The translations under genes and the position numbers were made by a program. Shown in pieces: positions 1 to 13,292 of a stretch of 64,000 bases of DNA. The notes below the pieces were generated by a model that saw nothing but the letters and a program-made list of their open reading frames with translations, ran no database searches and was not told where the DNA came from. Within the stretch, counting starts at the first letter, position 1. Each line of letters begins with the position of its first letter. This DNA is from Isoetes taiwanensis (lineage: Eukaryota; Streptophyta; Lycopodiopsida; Isoetales; Isoetaceae). The stretch spans positions 279,806-343,805 of the forward strand of contig JAJEKV010000191.1 in NCBI GenBank assembly GCA_021234155.1. The letters are read 5' to 3'.

Positions 1-2234
1 TTCGCCGTACTTCGTTCAGTTACGTATTGCTCTGAATGGATATGCTTGAGGAGCGGAGGCGGACCGCCGGGATTTTAGAGGACATACTCACGAAACTATA
101 TGCGGAATAAACAAAGTGTAGAACTATTCCGCCGGTGAGTTTACGCCTATGCTTTCGCGAGAGATCATCAAATGTCATGGATTTATGATCAATTACGGCT
201 TCTCCGATTGCCTAACTCGAACTTGCTTGCTTCAACCAAATTGTCAAAGTGGAAGTTCCCGCGGCCGGATGTTGGCGATATCACGGCGGCTGACTTATGA
301 AAGTTCATTCTTCTCCCCGCTTCATAATGAAAAGTCGTCAAAAAGAGCTTGTCAGCAGAGCAAAGCATGTGAAACGATTAAGAAAGTTCAAAGTTGGAAT
401 GATGTTTGGCTCAAGATTAAGTGAAGCGGTGAAGCCGGGTCGGTATTACAGAAGCTTGCTCAAGGTGGTGGACCTTCCGGAATAATTGAGAAACTGGGCA
501 ATCAAGCCTACAAAACTGGGCTTACCGGCCTAAAGATTCATAAGGTCTTCCGTGAGTTCTTTGAAGCATAAATCGAGACGAAGTCTTGGATTAATATTGG
601 AAATAGCGAGGAACGGTGGAAATAGTTCGAATTGATTCTTGATAAAGCTTTCAAAGCGGTCGGAATTCCTCGATTATTTGGTCAAGTGGAAACACGATTG
701 GAGAGCATGCGTAGATAAGAAGGTTGGTAAAGCGGTACCCACGGTTATGGAACAATGGGGCCAACAAGGTCATCTCGAGAAATCCGGCTGCGAACATGCT
801 CCGGTTATGTAGGTTAATTAATGTAGCCGATTATCACGAAATACCACATCACAGCAAATGTCGATTATGCGTTATTCTGCGTCCGGACCACCGGTGAGTG
901 CTTAATCAATGCCGACATGACAGCGTTTCAACAAGTGATGGAAGGTCGAAAAGTCATAAATCACGGAGTAAGAGCGACCACAAAGGAGGTCGACAGGGAA
1001 TGCATTGATAGAACGCTAATGCTTGATGGGAATCTATCGCCAGCGCTAGCGAAGGATATCCCTGTTGGGCAACTAGGGTGTAGGCATGAGGCATAGGCAT
1101 GTAAGGTATTTGTCTCCGGTACATGATAAAGGGTCCGCCTCTTCACGGCGGAGTTAATAAATACATCCGTAGATAGATTAGATTGGTCACCATATAACCA
1201 AAGATTTTAATGGTGGATGGGTACGCGTGATTGTCGACGCGAGACGATCGCTCCGGCAAAGGGTCGAAGACTTCGAAGACTTACAACACAAAATTTTGTT
1301 GGAATGTGTTTGCAAGGATCAAAGGATCTCGGGCGATTAATTTTAAAGTTACGGTCGCAATGATAAAGGGAATGTTGGAGTATCTGGTGGTAATGATTTG
1401 TGAATTGATAAGTTATTTTGCATAATAATTGATAAAGTGTTACAAGATTGTCGTAATAAATGTAAGTATTATGAAGTGGTATGTCGGTATGCATCAGGTT
1501 GATTACAGGTTAGGGAAGATCAGGTGGGGAGGAACCACGTCTGGGGCGACATCGATTTCAAAGATTAGGGGAGATGGCGTTCCGATACGATTATCACGCT
1601 CGGGGCGTAAATTATGCCGATCCGCTGATACCACCACCGTTAACGTATGGCGGTATAGCAGTGGGTAGGGAACGGCTGCTAAAATGCGGTAAATTAGTAA
1701 TTGCGTTTTTAATGTTACCACATTAATGTGGGCTGTTCCGTAATGATACGATTAAGGGTCAGACCATACCCATAGATTACAATGAAGTATTGCACGTTTT
1801 CAGTAATACGTTCGTTATTGCGTTTTCCGTAATGAACACGTTTGGGTTACGTTTCCGTAGACGTTTGACCTGGCCAGCAAAAGACAGGTGGGGCCATTAC
1901 CAGTTATCCCGTAGCAAAGGGGATGGTGCGATTATATGGGGTTGGAAGCCAACAACTAATTTTGATTTTAGGGGCAGGAACTCTGTTTTGGGCGCCTCAA
2001 CGGTAAAGCCAGCATCGGTTCGGTAGATTACAACAGTTTCTCTGGGTCCGGTACGTTTGTTGGGATGGTCCGAGGCTTCGGTCGGGGAGGAGCCTCGGGA
2101 CCAGGTATTTGGCCAGTTAGATGGTCTAAAACCCTATTTTGAGTCATTGTATCCCGGTGGGTTTAGCCTATTGGATTGGCCATGGCAGATCCCCTAGATG
2201 TGATTCCCTAACTAAAAAAGAACTAACCATGTTA
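1..2234. other. Unidentified sequence left of the first Helitron
   Basis: No gene, RNA or recognisable transposon domain was found. The longest open frames are under 100 codons, overlap one another on both strands and resemble no family I know. Base composition is mixed and not low-complexity. It may be a decayed retroelement, but I see no long terminal repeat, primer-binding site or catalytic motif. The last bases before 2235 (ending in A) form the left flank of Helitron G. Confidence 0.5.
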
Positions 2235-4370
2235 TCTTATATTATAATGTTGTGTATTGGACGCACCTAAATCCCGGACCGATTGAGTTTGATTGACCAA
2301 TGGGTGGAGATGATGTCGGCATTAATCTTCAAAGTAAAATTTCATCTTGACTAAACCAATATGAAAAGGAGAAAAAGAGGAGAAAGAGAGGAAAAGGGGA
2401 AAAGGGGAAAAAGGGAAAAGGGAAAAGAGGGGAAGGGGAAGGGAAAAAGAACGATGAAAGGGGAAAAGGGAAAGGGAGAAAAGGGGAAGGGGGAAGGGAA
2501 AAGAGGCGATGGAAAGGGAAAAGGGAGAAAGGGAAGCGAGAGAAAGGGGGAAGGGAAGGAAGCGATTAAAGGGAAAGGAGAAACTATAAAGGGGAGAAAG
2601 GGGAGAAAAGAGAAAGGGGAAGGGAGAAAGGAAAAAAGATGAAAGGGGGAAAGGGGAGAAGGGGAAAAGGGGAGAAAGAGGGAGGCGGAGCGGAAAAGGG
2701 AAAAGAGGGGAGAAAAGGGGAGAAAAGGGGAAAAGGGGAAAGAAGGAAAGGGGACGGAAAAGAGCGATGAAAGGGAAAAGGGGAAAAGGAAGCGGAAGAG
2801 GGAAGGGAGAAAAAGGAAAAATGATGAAGAGGGAAAAGGGAAAAGGGGAAAAAGGAAAAGGGGGAAAGGAAAAGGAAAAAGCGATGAAGGGAGAAAGGGG
2901 AGAAAGGGGAAAAGGGAAAAGGGAAAAGGAGAGAACGATGAAAGGGAAAAGGGAAAAGGGAAAAGGGGAAAAGGAAGAGGGGAGGGAGAAAGGAGATGAA
3001 AGGGGAAAAGGAAGAGGGGAAGGGAAAAAGGAAGCGATGGAAAGGGAAAATGGAAAAGGAAAGAAGAGGGAAGGAGGGAAAAGGAAGCGATGAAAGGGGA
3101 AAAGGGAAAAATGAAAAGAGATAATAAGGAAAGGTAAGAGGAAAAAAGGAGGAAAGAGAAAGGAGAAAAGGAAAATGGAAGGAATAAAGAAATAGAAAAG
3201 GAATAGAGATAAGTGAGGGGGAAAGGGGGAGGCGGAGGAAAAAAGAGCACATGAGAAAGGAGTAGAAATAAAAAGGTGAGAAAAAGGAGAAAAAGGTAAG
3301 GGAGAAAATAAGAAAAAGGTTGCAAAGTCTATGGGAAAAAGTAAAAAAAGAGAAAAGAGAGGGGAAAAGGGGGGAAAAAGAACTTAGGAGAAAGGGAGCA
3401 GAGAAAAGAAAAATGAAAGAGTGAAAAAGGGGAAAAGAGAGATTGAAGAAAGAGAAAAGGAAACAAAAAAGAGCATCGAGAAAAAGGAAGGGGAAGGATG
3501 GAAAATGAGGGAAAAGAAAGGTGGGGGGAATTAGAGATAGACAAAGGGGTGAGGGCAAGGGAATGGGAAAGAGGAGGGAAAAGGGCCGAGACAAAGGGGA
3601 AGGGAAGGGTGGAGGGCAGGAGTAAGGAAAATAGAGAAAGAGAAAAAGAGAGGAAAAGATAGGAAAGAAGGAAAAAAATTACATAAAAAAGGTTGAAAAA
3701 GGAATGGAAAAGAGAGCATATAAGCGAAAGAGAGCGGAAAAGGGAAAATGTAAAAGGAAGGGAAAAGAAGAAAGAGAAAGGAAAAAGGAGGAACATATAA
3801 AACAAAAGGGTGGGAAAGTATGAAAAGGGAATGGAAAGTTGAAAGAGGAAAAGGAAAGGAAAAAGGAGAAGGGAAAGCAAAAAGAGCATGAGGAAAAGAG
3901 GAGAGAGAAGTGGAAAAGAGATGGGGAAAAGGGCCGCAGCGATCAAAGAGAGGAAGAAGAGGTGGGGAAAGGAAGAAAAGGGCACATGAAAAGGTAAGCA
4001 AAAGAGAGCGAAAAATGCATGAGAAGCGGGGGAAGAGAAAAGGGAAAAGGAAAAGGAAAAGGAAGGGGAAAGGAAAGGAGAAGAGAATAGTGGAAAAATG
4101 GGAAAGGCTGAGGGGAAAGATAAAAAGAGGAAGGGAAAAAGCTGATAAGAAAAAGAGAAAAAAAAAAGGGAAAGGGGAAAGGGAAGGCAAAGGGGAGGGA
4201 GAGCAGGGGTTAGAAAAAAAAAAAAGGAGAATAAAAAGAAAAGAAATTAAAAGGTTCCTACAATACAAATGCGGGACACCAACATTACACTGTTTCAAGC
4301 AAACCTTATTATTTCTAGGTCTCAACATTTACCGAGTTCAAGCATTGCCTTGACGCTGAGCACCTGCTAG
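2235..4370 (+). mobile_element. Non-autonomous Helitron G (polypurine type)
   Basis: The 5' end TCTTATATTATAATGTTGTG at 2235 follows an A and matches the 5' ends of Helitrons C and D. The 3' end is decayed but alignable: GACGCTGAGCACCTGCTAG, followed by T at 4371, corresponds to the family end ACGCTGGGCACCATTACTAG. The left arm of the terminal hairpin is degraded. The interior is almost entirely a purine-rich tract, with no transposase. A|T flanks fit Helitron insertion, but no empty site for this copy is present in the window. Confidence 0.75.
2360..4258 (+). repeat. Expanded polypurine tract in Helitron G
   Basis: About 1.9 kb of nearly pure A/G on the plus strand, built from GGGAAAAGG-type blocks. 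The first half is punctuated by GATGAAAGGG motifs and the second half by GAGCATGAG or GGGCACATGAAAAGG motifs. The strand is the Helitron sense strand. Long F/L/S-rich or K/G/E-rich open frames across it are composition artefacts. Such a tract could form triplex DNA, which is inference. Confidence 0.9.
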
Positions 4371-5327
4371 TAGATTAGATTTAGTTCTTTAGTTCTGTGA
4401 AGTATATGAATGTCTTATCTCTATGAACTCCTTGTATTGGGAAGGGGTAGAGACCTAAAGCTTTGTAGTTGATGCTCTAGAGTAGCCTCTAGCACTTGTG
4501 GATTGCGGCTGTGCACAAGAGCCACACACGGTTGTGGGTGGAAGGGGCGGAGGCCCGGCTTATAAGGAGGTTCATGTTTGGAAGCTCTTGAGCGACCCCT
4601 ATGGTGTGTGAAATGCTAGGGAGTCAACGTGACTAGATTACAATGGCTTGCCCGCTGCGTGTGGGCAAGGCATGGGCTCGACACTTTCGTGGTGGTGAAT
4701 ATGACCTTCCATTGGAGTTCAAGTCGAGATCACGAGGCGGTGGCCCTCCTAGTCACCTTGAGTGAAGCATTGTAGATCTCTAGAGGAGAGATCCCTACAC
4801 GCCCCGCTCCCGGGCCCCGGGGAGATGCCAACAGGATATAGCCCCCTCGGCTATGCATCCGGCCGGAGCTACGGTGAGGTCCCAACACTTTTGACCTACT
4901 ACGCAAAGTGTGCAGGAGGATGGAGTGGACAACCCCTAGGCCATGTTCTTATGCGGTAAATCCATTGCCATGAGTGCATGCGCGAGACTGCGGAGACCAA
5001 ACTTGTCGGTCAGCCCACGTGTCCCGAGCCTTGCCAGGTAAGTTCCACATGTGATGTGGCGATCTTGCGTCTATGCGGATATGGAGGACCATCGCCAGCG
5101 ATGGTCATATGATGTTGATGTATGTGCTCACCCGGCATGTATGTTCCACGCTTCCCGCCTTCGGTAGGCCGAAGGCGGGGGTGCAATGACCCTTCACTCT
5201 TTGCTTGGAACCCGAATTCACGGTTCGCGATTAATCATGTGAGAACCACTGTATTGTACGAGGTACGGTATGGGGACAGAACTCTGGTTGTATCGGTGGA
5301 GTGCGGAAGTATCACGGTAGAGCGTCT
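4371..5327. other. Unidentified spacer, possibly decayed retroelement
   Basis: GC-richer than the surrounding array and without a convincing open frame. It contains a TATAAGGAGG stretch near 4560 and a strong inverted repeat at 5154-5179. It abuts the first recognisable LINE sequence at about 5328. A terminal repeat or leader of an LTR element is possible, but no second copy occurs in the window to test this. Confidence 0.4.
5154..5179. repeat. Perfect 11-bp inverted repeat
   Basis: CCCGCCTTCGG and CCGAAGGCGGG are separated by a 4-base TAGG loop. It could be a transcript hairpin or a transposon end. It lacks the GCCCAGC consensus of the Helitron hairpins and has no adjacent CTRR. Confidence 0.6.
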
Positions 5328-6718
5328 GGTGAGGGATGATGAAGGGGCCGGTTGTTAAAGTGGCTTGGTGGAAGTGTATGCGCCCAGGGAGGATGGGGGC
5401 TTAGCCATTAGTTTAGCGCATAGTAAAGGTGTTGGTCTCAAGTTTGTTTTGGAGGCCTTTCTGCGGAGATGGAGCATCTTCTCTGATGCTTTGTTACATT
5501 TTACGAATCTCGCCGCCATTGTGTGGCGTTTGGGAAGCCGTCATTGCATGTGGAGTTGCCACAGGCCTTTGTTGTATAGTCTCAACCTTTCCCACATGCA
5601 TCCCCTTTCTAACTACGAAGTGTGCGGGCTTGGGATCATGTGTGTGAAATTGCTCTTCCAGCTAAGATTATGCACCTAGGTTTATCACCACTCTTCTTCT
5701 TTCTTGTGGGTTTCTCTGCCCCTGCGCCTTACCCTTGGCTGCCAATGCATCTTTCAGTTGCTTGAGGCAGTTGGAGGCGGTTGTTGTGCTCACCTTGGAG
5801 GATTGGTATTGGGGTGGTCAACTGGCCGTGGGGAGTTCTTTCCGGGCTTCGCTTCGCTGAGGCGTGGCAGGGCTATGCAGGGAACAAGTGGCGGGGAGTA
5901 TTAAAGTACACTATAGTCCCTGGGGATGATGTGGTGGTCGCGGGTTTGGAAGGTTCATCAGGATGTTGTGTCATCTGTTTTTGTGCGATCTTATTCACGG
6001 GTGGTGGCTATTCATGACACTTTCCTTGCTGGCAGTAAGTCTTTGTAGCTTAGAGGTTCTCGATGGCTTCGGTTTGGACATGGACGCTGGAGCTCACTTC
6101 CCCACACAAGGTTAGGGTATACGTAGCGGGGTAGTTGCAGAAGCTTTGCTCCGGGTGAATGTCCTTGTGAGTCGGTTTAGGCGGGGTGTGAGGCCCTCTT
6201 TGCCCTTGTTGGCTCATCGTGTGAAGTAGACATTATGCGGTTTTATGCCCTCATTTGCAGGCTACTGGGATTAGGTGGGGGCCACATTTTGGTGAGATTG
6301 ACTAGCCGGCGATTCTTTACATTTTCATGTGTATCATGGTGCTTGGTGGCTCTTGCGGTAATGCATCTGTCGCGTGGCTTGGTTGGTGTGGTTGATTTAG
6401 GCGGCGGTTGTCGATCTTCGAGGGGATTCGGCGTATCGACTCCTACGATTCCACCGACTCAAGTACAACTATTTCAAGCTTTACAGTATTCCCGAGTTAG
6501 TAAAGCGGAAGTTTACCATTTGGCTGAGTTCTTAGGTGTTGTAGATGGTGATGGTGGTTTATCTGGCCGGTAGAGTTGCGGGTTGTTTTGTGAGTTTGTT
6601 GTGGAGTGTGAGGTATGGCTGTCTCTTTGAGGCGGAGTTCTCCCTTCCTCCTCACTTGCTTTGTAACATTACCATTCTTTTTAATATATTATTGACCACA
6701 GTTCTTCAAAAAAATTTT
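5328..6718 (+). pseudogene. LINE 3' part, unit 0, heavily degraded
   Basis: Homologous to the downstream half of the LINE in the other units, from the segment after the reverse transcriptase through the cysteine/histidine C-terminal region to the poly(A)-like tail near 6705. Starts abruptly at the GATGATGAAGGGGCCGG segment, so the reverse-transcriptase core is missing. Many small indels break every frame. The divergence is much greater than in the AT-rich body of the same unit, partly at CAG/CTG sites, so sequence error may contribute. Confidence 0.75.
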
Positions 6719-9700
6719 AACATACCTTTGTATGTATAGAAAGAAAGTTATATGGTCTTGAAAGCAATTAGCAAATATTGATATAATAAGCTATGTCGAA
6801 TGTGTTAAGTGGATTTTGCAAAATGTCAATATGTAAATATGGAATACTTAGCACAAGATGTAGTATGGATCTTGCCGCAACCGCTCCACCAATCAAGTCC
6901 ATACAATCCAAATGTTATCTTATATAAAATAGATGTGCTCGATCCTCTTGTATACGTGAAGATTTACTATTCAAGTAAGTTTCTGAGAATAAAACAATTT
7001 ATGGAAATAAACATCAACATTGTAAAATCAAATATGGCAAAACCCTGAAATTACGTATATATAAGGTATATAGGGTTCCTATCTAGCCTTGTTTGGGATA
7101 AACCTTTCAAGGGAAATTAATCTTAAAGTAGACCATATTTTTACTTCTTGATGCCCATATATAAAGAGCATATGAGTGAATATTACCATGTTCTAAATAT
7201 GTATTTATAGATTATCTATCTTAAATCGCATATAACTAAGCATAACATTAAGAATGCAATTGTAATTTGTCCCATGCATTATTATAAAGATCTCACACTC
7301 TTTGTTGCTTCCATTTCTTTCGCGTTGGATTGTTTCATCATGATCTGTAGGATGCAAAGGCCATGTGATCCTCTTTGACCAAGTCTTCGTTCTTCATTAA
7401 CTTGTACTAAGAGAAATCGCCTTACAAAAAAATCTTAGATACAATGTATCACGGTTTGGCAAGATCATTTATCATCTTTATTAGGTTTGTTACCTTATCA
7501 AACAACAATTTTCATTTTCAAAACCAACTCTCATCAAGAAAATAGAATATGCAAGATAAAGAGTCTATACTAATCCCCATATTTCAAAACATCAAAAAGG
7601 AATTGGTACAGGCAGGTGAAACTTCCATTTAAATTGTCAAGGGGTACATTATTATGCTCAAGATGCTATATTGACCTTAATAGACATTATTTTCAACATG
7701 GTACTTAAGGAAATATTATTGTTGATGGTGGTGGGTGATGGTGGATGGATAAAGGCATCGGTAGCCACGTGGCAGAGGTGGTGGGTCACTATTAGAGAAT
7801 TCTATCCATTTTCACGATACGATCTTTCACTATCGAGAGGTGCCCTGCCGTGTGTATGCGGTTGTCCCTCAATCAATGATCCTACATGTCGTTAGGATGT
7901 AGAAAGGCATTGTTAGAAAATCAAATGACGAAAAACCTAGAGTAGAATAGTCCACGGGAGAGCAATTAACGTATAAGATACCACATCACATTACTGCAAA
8001 AACATATTGGGTGTTAATAAGACAAAATAATATCAAATGCTTATCAAATCTAAGCAAACGATTCTCCATGAATGTCAATAGAAATGTAATTCTAGTAAGG
8101 GAGTTGCAAGAATGAACATCACTTATATAGATGGCTCATCCATTCCCAAAATGCCGATCTGATGGCTTGGATCGATGTCCTAATCATCAAATAAAGAAAC
8201 AACAAACCATTACCAAATGCACATACAAATTGATTGTTCTTCATAGCCTATGTCCAGAAGAGCAATACTGGTCAATCTCTAAAAGGGAATCTTTGATGTA
8301 ATTGCAAGAATCTATAATTAGGCATTGAATTAACATATTAGCCCCAGTAAGGCAATCTCCAATGAGATGTTCAATTAGATCCCAAGTATTTGGACGGAGT
8401 TAGAAAGCCAGGCTTTTCATCTTGCAGAGGGATGGTCACTTTGGACGTCTGGAGAAGGCTAAAAGCTGGTAGTCTTCAAAGGTTTGGATGTGGGGAGATA
8501 ACTGTGTTCTTCAAGAGCTCAAGGTCACATTGTTAAGTCGTACCATTGTTCTTCACTTGCCCCTTGTCAGAGGCGATTGTTCTTTGAGGAGTATTTAGAT
8601 GTGCGCTCTTATGCTTAGGCAGGTTGCTTCACTTGAGAGATTTTATTCTTGTTTTTGCACTTATACTTGTATTTGATTCTTTGATTAAATAAAGGTTAAT
8701 CCCTTGATAGACTTATCCAATCATACATGGACTAGGCTAATCCAAGATGGTACTCCACATCCATGGTCTCTGGCACTTATGAAGGCATACAAAACCAGCC
8801 TAGTATTATAAGCCTTAAACAGCAAATAAAATTCTAATTTCAAGAAGATTGATGTAATAAATTCAATAAGTCACTTTAAATATTATCACTTATAGAATTG
8901 TGCCTGTACATACAGATCTGAATATCAAAAAACCAAGGATAGAATTTCATTGGTGCATGTTTAATTCTTGATTTACACTAGAGCATTCAACCCATAAGTT
9001 CCCAAAAAAGGGAAAGTATTGTAAAAGCATAACCCTGTTTTAGTCACAAGTACAAGAGCTTGATCTGTTGTAATTCACATCATATTTCCCTACTAAGACT
9101 GGAATTTGGGTGATAGTTAAAAAAGATCAATGAGAGGATGACTTACTTATAGTACACAATCATTAAGTATGTGTATGATCTTTTCTTTCTTTAACCATCT
9201 CATTCACGTGAGGCACGTCAAAGTTTTTCTTGAATTTTTTTGGAGAAACTTAATTATATACAGAAGTTGGGTTTAAATAGGGCTTTTCGTTGAACCTTCT
9301 AGCTTCTCCTTAATCAAATCATTCACATGGGACATCTAGCATACACATAACATGGCAACTCAATGCTTTTATTGACTTATTCTACATTATAACACGCAAT
9401 ACATTATAACACGCTTTTATTAAGTTATTCTACATTATAACACGCTTTTGAGAAGTATAGAAGGACATTGAATTCAATAGTTGTGTCACATCAAATTTAA
9501 TATTCCCCACATCATTAGACTTTTATAAAAAATCTCTTTTAATGTGTTTTGTTATGCGAAGCTTGCCAAAGTTATAGTAAACTAGATTCATTCTAGACAT
9601 TGTCATTTTCATGGGTTTCAATGATGTATCTTCCTAATCAAAATATGTAGGATTTGGTAGTTTGAAAGGGCTAAAATATAGAATCCCCAAGGTAACTTTA

Positions 9701-10535
9701 AACTCGAGACAAAATGAACATGGAGCAATGTGCTACATTTTGACAAGTATAGCTTTTGGCTCAACCTGCTAGTGCATTGCTTTGCTAGAAGGACTTCTGA
9801 TCCCTTACTCAAGTAATTCACATTTACATGGAAAAGATTTATCTTTTCCTACGTGGACGATAAAAATACCTTCCTTCCTTCTTTCCTTCCTTCCTTCCTT
9901 CCTTCCTACATCTTGAGTCTTCTTAATATCTTCAAATTCATTTTATTTTAGAGACTTCTTCCTCGAGAAAACTTTAAGGACTTGCCAAATCTTTAGTAAA
10001 GTGGAATGTGTTGAGGAGTTTCTGTTATGGACATATTACATGCTTCAGACTAGCCTATATGCGCTTTTCTTTAATGGAGGTTTCTGGATGGGGGATCTCG
10101 GCACTGCAGTGTAGGTAAACGGCTGTCTCTCCTAGTACACCTTTTCCCCAACTAGCATTGACGTTTCTACATCACATCCAATAATGCATGTCTTACACAA
10201 GTGTAGGATATGAAGTGCAAGAAAATGCTAGAAAAATTTTAAGTGACCTACTAGGTTGGGAATGGTGTAGATAAAAGATAAATAGTTGACTAGACTTTTT
10301 AGCAAGCTAAATACTATGGTGAAGACATTTGAGCACATTCTTGTGCTTTTCATAAAAAAGCTTAGGTTGGGTTCTGAGACTTGTTTAGGTGAAGGACAAG
10401 TCTACAATGTTATTCCATGGAATCATGGAAGGGAACTACAATGTATGCCTAGGTTCCTAAGGATCCCTTCCCCTTTGCCCGATCCCCCTTTGCCTATTGG
10501 ACTGTTGAATTGAGTGAATCTTTGCCATCGGCTCG
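6719..10535. repeat. AT-rich body of unit 0
   Basis: Nearly collinear with 20233-25800, 29329-32633 plus 38534-39050, and 42304-49560. No gene recognised: the short frames (for example 67 codons at 9618-9821, minus) recur in other units only because the DNA is almost identical. The type-B junction at about 9160-9185 replaces the 1.5-kb captured-gene segment of type A. It contains a TTCC microsatellite at about 9869-9906. Confidence 0.8.
9869..9906 (+). repeat. (TTCC)n microsatellite
   Basis: Imperfect CCTT/TTCC tetranucleotide run. The same locus appears in every unit with small copy-number changes (about 25156-25192, 32491-32535, 47115-47154, 53669-53707). Confidence 0.9.
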
Positions 10536-10652
10536 TTTTTTTTTTCCTTTTCCCCTTTTCCCTTTTTTTTGCCTTTTCTATTATCTTTTTTCTTTTTCCT
10601 TCCATTTCTCCCTTTTTCCTTTTACATTTTCCCATTTCCCTTTCTTCGAAGG
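10536..10652 (-). repeat. Short polypurine tract near the unit 0 Helitron 5' end
   Basis: About 115 bp of C/T-rich plus strand (purine on the minus, Helitron-sense strand) lying some 50 bp inside the 5' terminus. Equivalent tracts lie at about 25808-25930, 39051-39172, 49565-49680 and 54325-54445. It is a short version of the kilobase tracts in Helitrons G, D, A, A' and E. Confidence 0.85.
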
Positions 10653-12244
10653 GTGGAACACCATAATACATATTATTGCAAAGATATATCCATCATACAT
10701 CATCTTATATTATAATGTTATTGTGTAAGTGTTGGACCCAGCCCTAATTTTAACGGCCCAGATTCGACCAAACCAATGGTGATGATGATGCCACGTCACA
10801 AAGTTTTGAGTTTTTTTAGGGTTCGGCGAGCGCCTATATGGCGCTCTTTGCATTCCTCCGATCTCCACATGCCGCCACGGGTGGGCGGCCTTTGCTAGGT
10901 TAGTTTTAGGCGTCCTCGTGCAGGTGGAAATCCCGATCTTGGTGAACAAGGCTGCGGAGGAGAGTCAAGATTTAATTAAGGAGGGCGTGGCTGATTCAGA
11001 TCACGGTGTTTTCTTGGTGTTTGGATGACACCATTAGGTATCACAAGCCGGGCGTTGAATTTCTGCTCCATTTCGAGTGCATATATCGCATGTCTTGCAT
11101 TAAGCACATCCGGGTTTACGGTGCGTCGGCAAGCCACGACCATCATGAATACAAAAGTTAAATTCTCTTTGGCTCTTCATGGCTTTGCTAGAAGAGTTGG
11201 GTTGTTGGCTATGTTTTGTATAAGGAAGCTAGAATCTGAGTCCCTTAGTTATACGCAATGATCTCCTCCCTCTGAGATCTGATTGATCAGGGTGCCCCAA
11301 TCCTTCCCAGTAAGTGTGTTCCATCATAACCTTTACTTTTCTTCTTTTATTGTAGTGAATAGGCCTTTTATCATGATTTCTGGTGTAGATATGATGGAGG
11401 ACCTCATTAGAAGGATGTGCTTCATCCTTGCTACTCCATGAAGAAGTTATGGCAAAGCTTTAGTTGTCGTGCGAAATTATTTGTTCATGCGGGTTAGGAT
11501 TTGAAAGCTGTTTCAAGTTTGTATTTTGGAGAATTGCAAGTTCTTATAAATTAAATAAGTCACGTTCTTAAATCGTCCAAGTATCAGCCTTGCTTTTGCT
11601 CAGTTGTGGTGAACCCGTTTGTTGTTGTTGGTCGCATCACCATCTCAACATTTTAGTTTATTTTCACATTACGCAACCAAGGACTGAGGTCTTACAGTGC
11701 AAGCGATTGAATCTCATGCCATGTGATCATGGTTGATTCCTTTTTGTTGGTATGTTGAATATTTGTAATTCCTTCCGCTTTTTGAAGGTTGAAGATTTGT
11801 GAGGCATGTGCTGGATCTCTGCAAACAGCAGGAACAATTTTACATTTTCTCGCAAATATCACAATTTAGGCTAGATAAATTTGAGTGGCATATAGAAAAC
11901 CAGACATTCTGAAGTGATAGAGAATTGAGCACATCTAATCTCTTTTTTACAGAATTGAGCAGAATCTCGATTTTTATGCTCCAAGGGCTACTATGAGGCG
12001 GGTAGATATTATTATGCATGTACACTATATGTGTTTTGTACATTGGTTTAATCATTTTATTCGCATTCATTGTATAGTTCTTTGCGAGAATTTAGCGGGA
12101 TGTCCATTCTCTATTCAATGACAATTGTGATGTCGGGCATAGCAAAAAGTATTTGTTGGGGAGTTGGTGGAGATGGGTATGTTTCAAGTGGCTTTTCAAT
12201 TACACATCATAGTTTTTTTTTAATGCTAAAGTCTTTGCTTTGAA

Positions 12245-12482
12245 GCAGGAAGTTTCGTGATGTCGGAACCAAAGACCGGGACCAATTAGGCCTTCTCACA
12301 TTAGGCGGGCATATCGTCGACTTAAAACTGGAAGGGAAAATACCCAACGAACAAGGCCTACATTTTTTCATTAATTCTTTCCCTATTACATTTGTTCTTT
12401 TTATCGGGATGTATAGCACGCTTCTCGATGTGATGCATGAACATATTTTCATGCAAGTGGTTTCGAGATGAATCCAACTTAT
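12245..12482 (+). pseudogene. Exon-like open stretch in Helitron C, unidentified
   Basis: About 75 codons read open on the Helitron sense strand, including the peptide stretch DRDQLGLLTLGGHIVDLKLE, which looks like ordinary globular coding sequence. I do not recognise the family. No initiator or clear splice boundary was established, and a minus-strand frame also overlaps. A captured exon is plausible given the other Helitrons here. Confidence 0.3.
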
Positions 12483-13134
12483 CACCCAACAGGTCCATGA
12501 AAAGAATTGTTAGTTATGGCTGCGGCTTTTTACAATTTAATCGATTTATATGCCCAATTATAAGGGCGACATGTGTGCCAAGAAGTGCTTGATTTTTTAT
12601 CTGAATAAGGCCTGCTTTACTTTCATGGGACACTAAATATGCACAGTTGTTCCAACATCTATTTATGTTTTTTAAATGCTTCTATATGTCCAAATAGTTC
12701 CTTCGAACATCATCTTCACAATTTCCAGAAGCAAAATACCATGATTACAAGAGGAAAGGGTTGCCACTGAATAAGTATTAGACCCTTCAAAGATATAAGA
12801 CTGTACAAAATAGGGTCAGCATTTATCGAAATATACAATACAAGTGGAAGCTTTTAAGGCCCTTTTAAAGACCCTGACAGAAACCTTATCGTATGGAAGA
12901 TGCAAGATGTGATCAGCAATATGGCAATCTAGAAGATAAATATAGGTCATTTCACACAATCACTTCTTGCCACACTTGCATTAGCATTCATGATGGTCAT
13001 ATCTTCAGACATGACCTATTTAATTTGTATGGTAAAAAAAAATCTAGAAGCTTCCATGTGCAAACCTGCTTTAATAGGTGCTCATTCAAGATATATTGGA
13101 TGATGGTTACCCGCATTGATAAATGTCGTGACCA

Positions 13135-13292
13135 TTCCTTGCATTTTGAGTATTATATAAACTAGCATAAATGTAGTTACCAGCATAAATGGACGTAAAG
13201 AAACCTTTATGTCTTCCTTGCATTTTGAGTATTATATAAACTAGCATAAATGTAGTTACCAGCATAAATGGAGGTAAAGAAACCTTTATATC
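13135..13292 (+). repeat. 79-bp tandem duplication in Helitron C
   Basis: Two nearly identical copies containing CCTTGCATTTTGAGTATTAT and GTAGTTACCAGCATAAATGG follow one another with period 79 bp. A looser duplication of a second segment (near 13525 and 13795, sharing TTGTATCTTAATTTGGC) lies downstream. Confidence 0.85.

Noticed and set aside
4371-5327. LTR retrotransposon terminal repeat
   Set aside because: TATA-like sequence is present, but no second copy, TG...CA ends, or primer-binding site was found in the window.
9618-9821. 67-codon minus-strand frame recurring in five units (also 24902, 32240, 46864, 53418)
   Set aside because: Conserved only because the DNA of the units is nearly identical; no domain, no splice context, no excess of silent changes can be judged.
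13135-13292. Tandem repeats considered as a CRISPR-like array
   Set aside because: Only two direct copies without unique spacers, in a plant Helitron; no cas genes.
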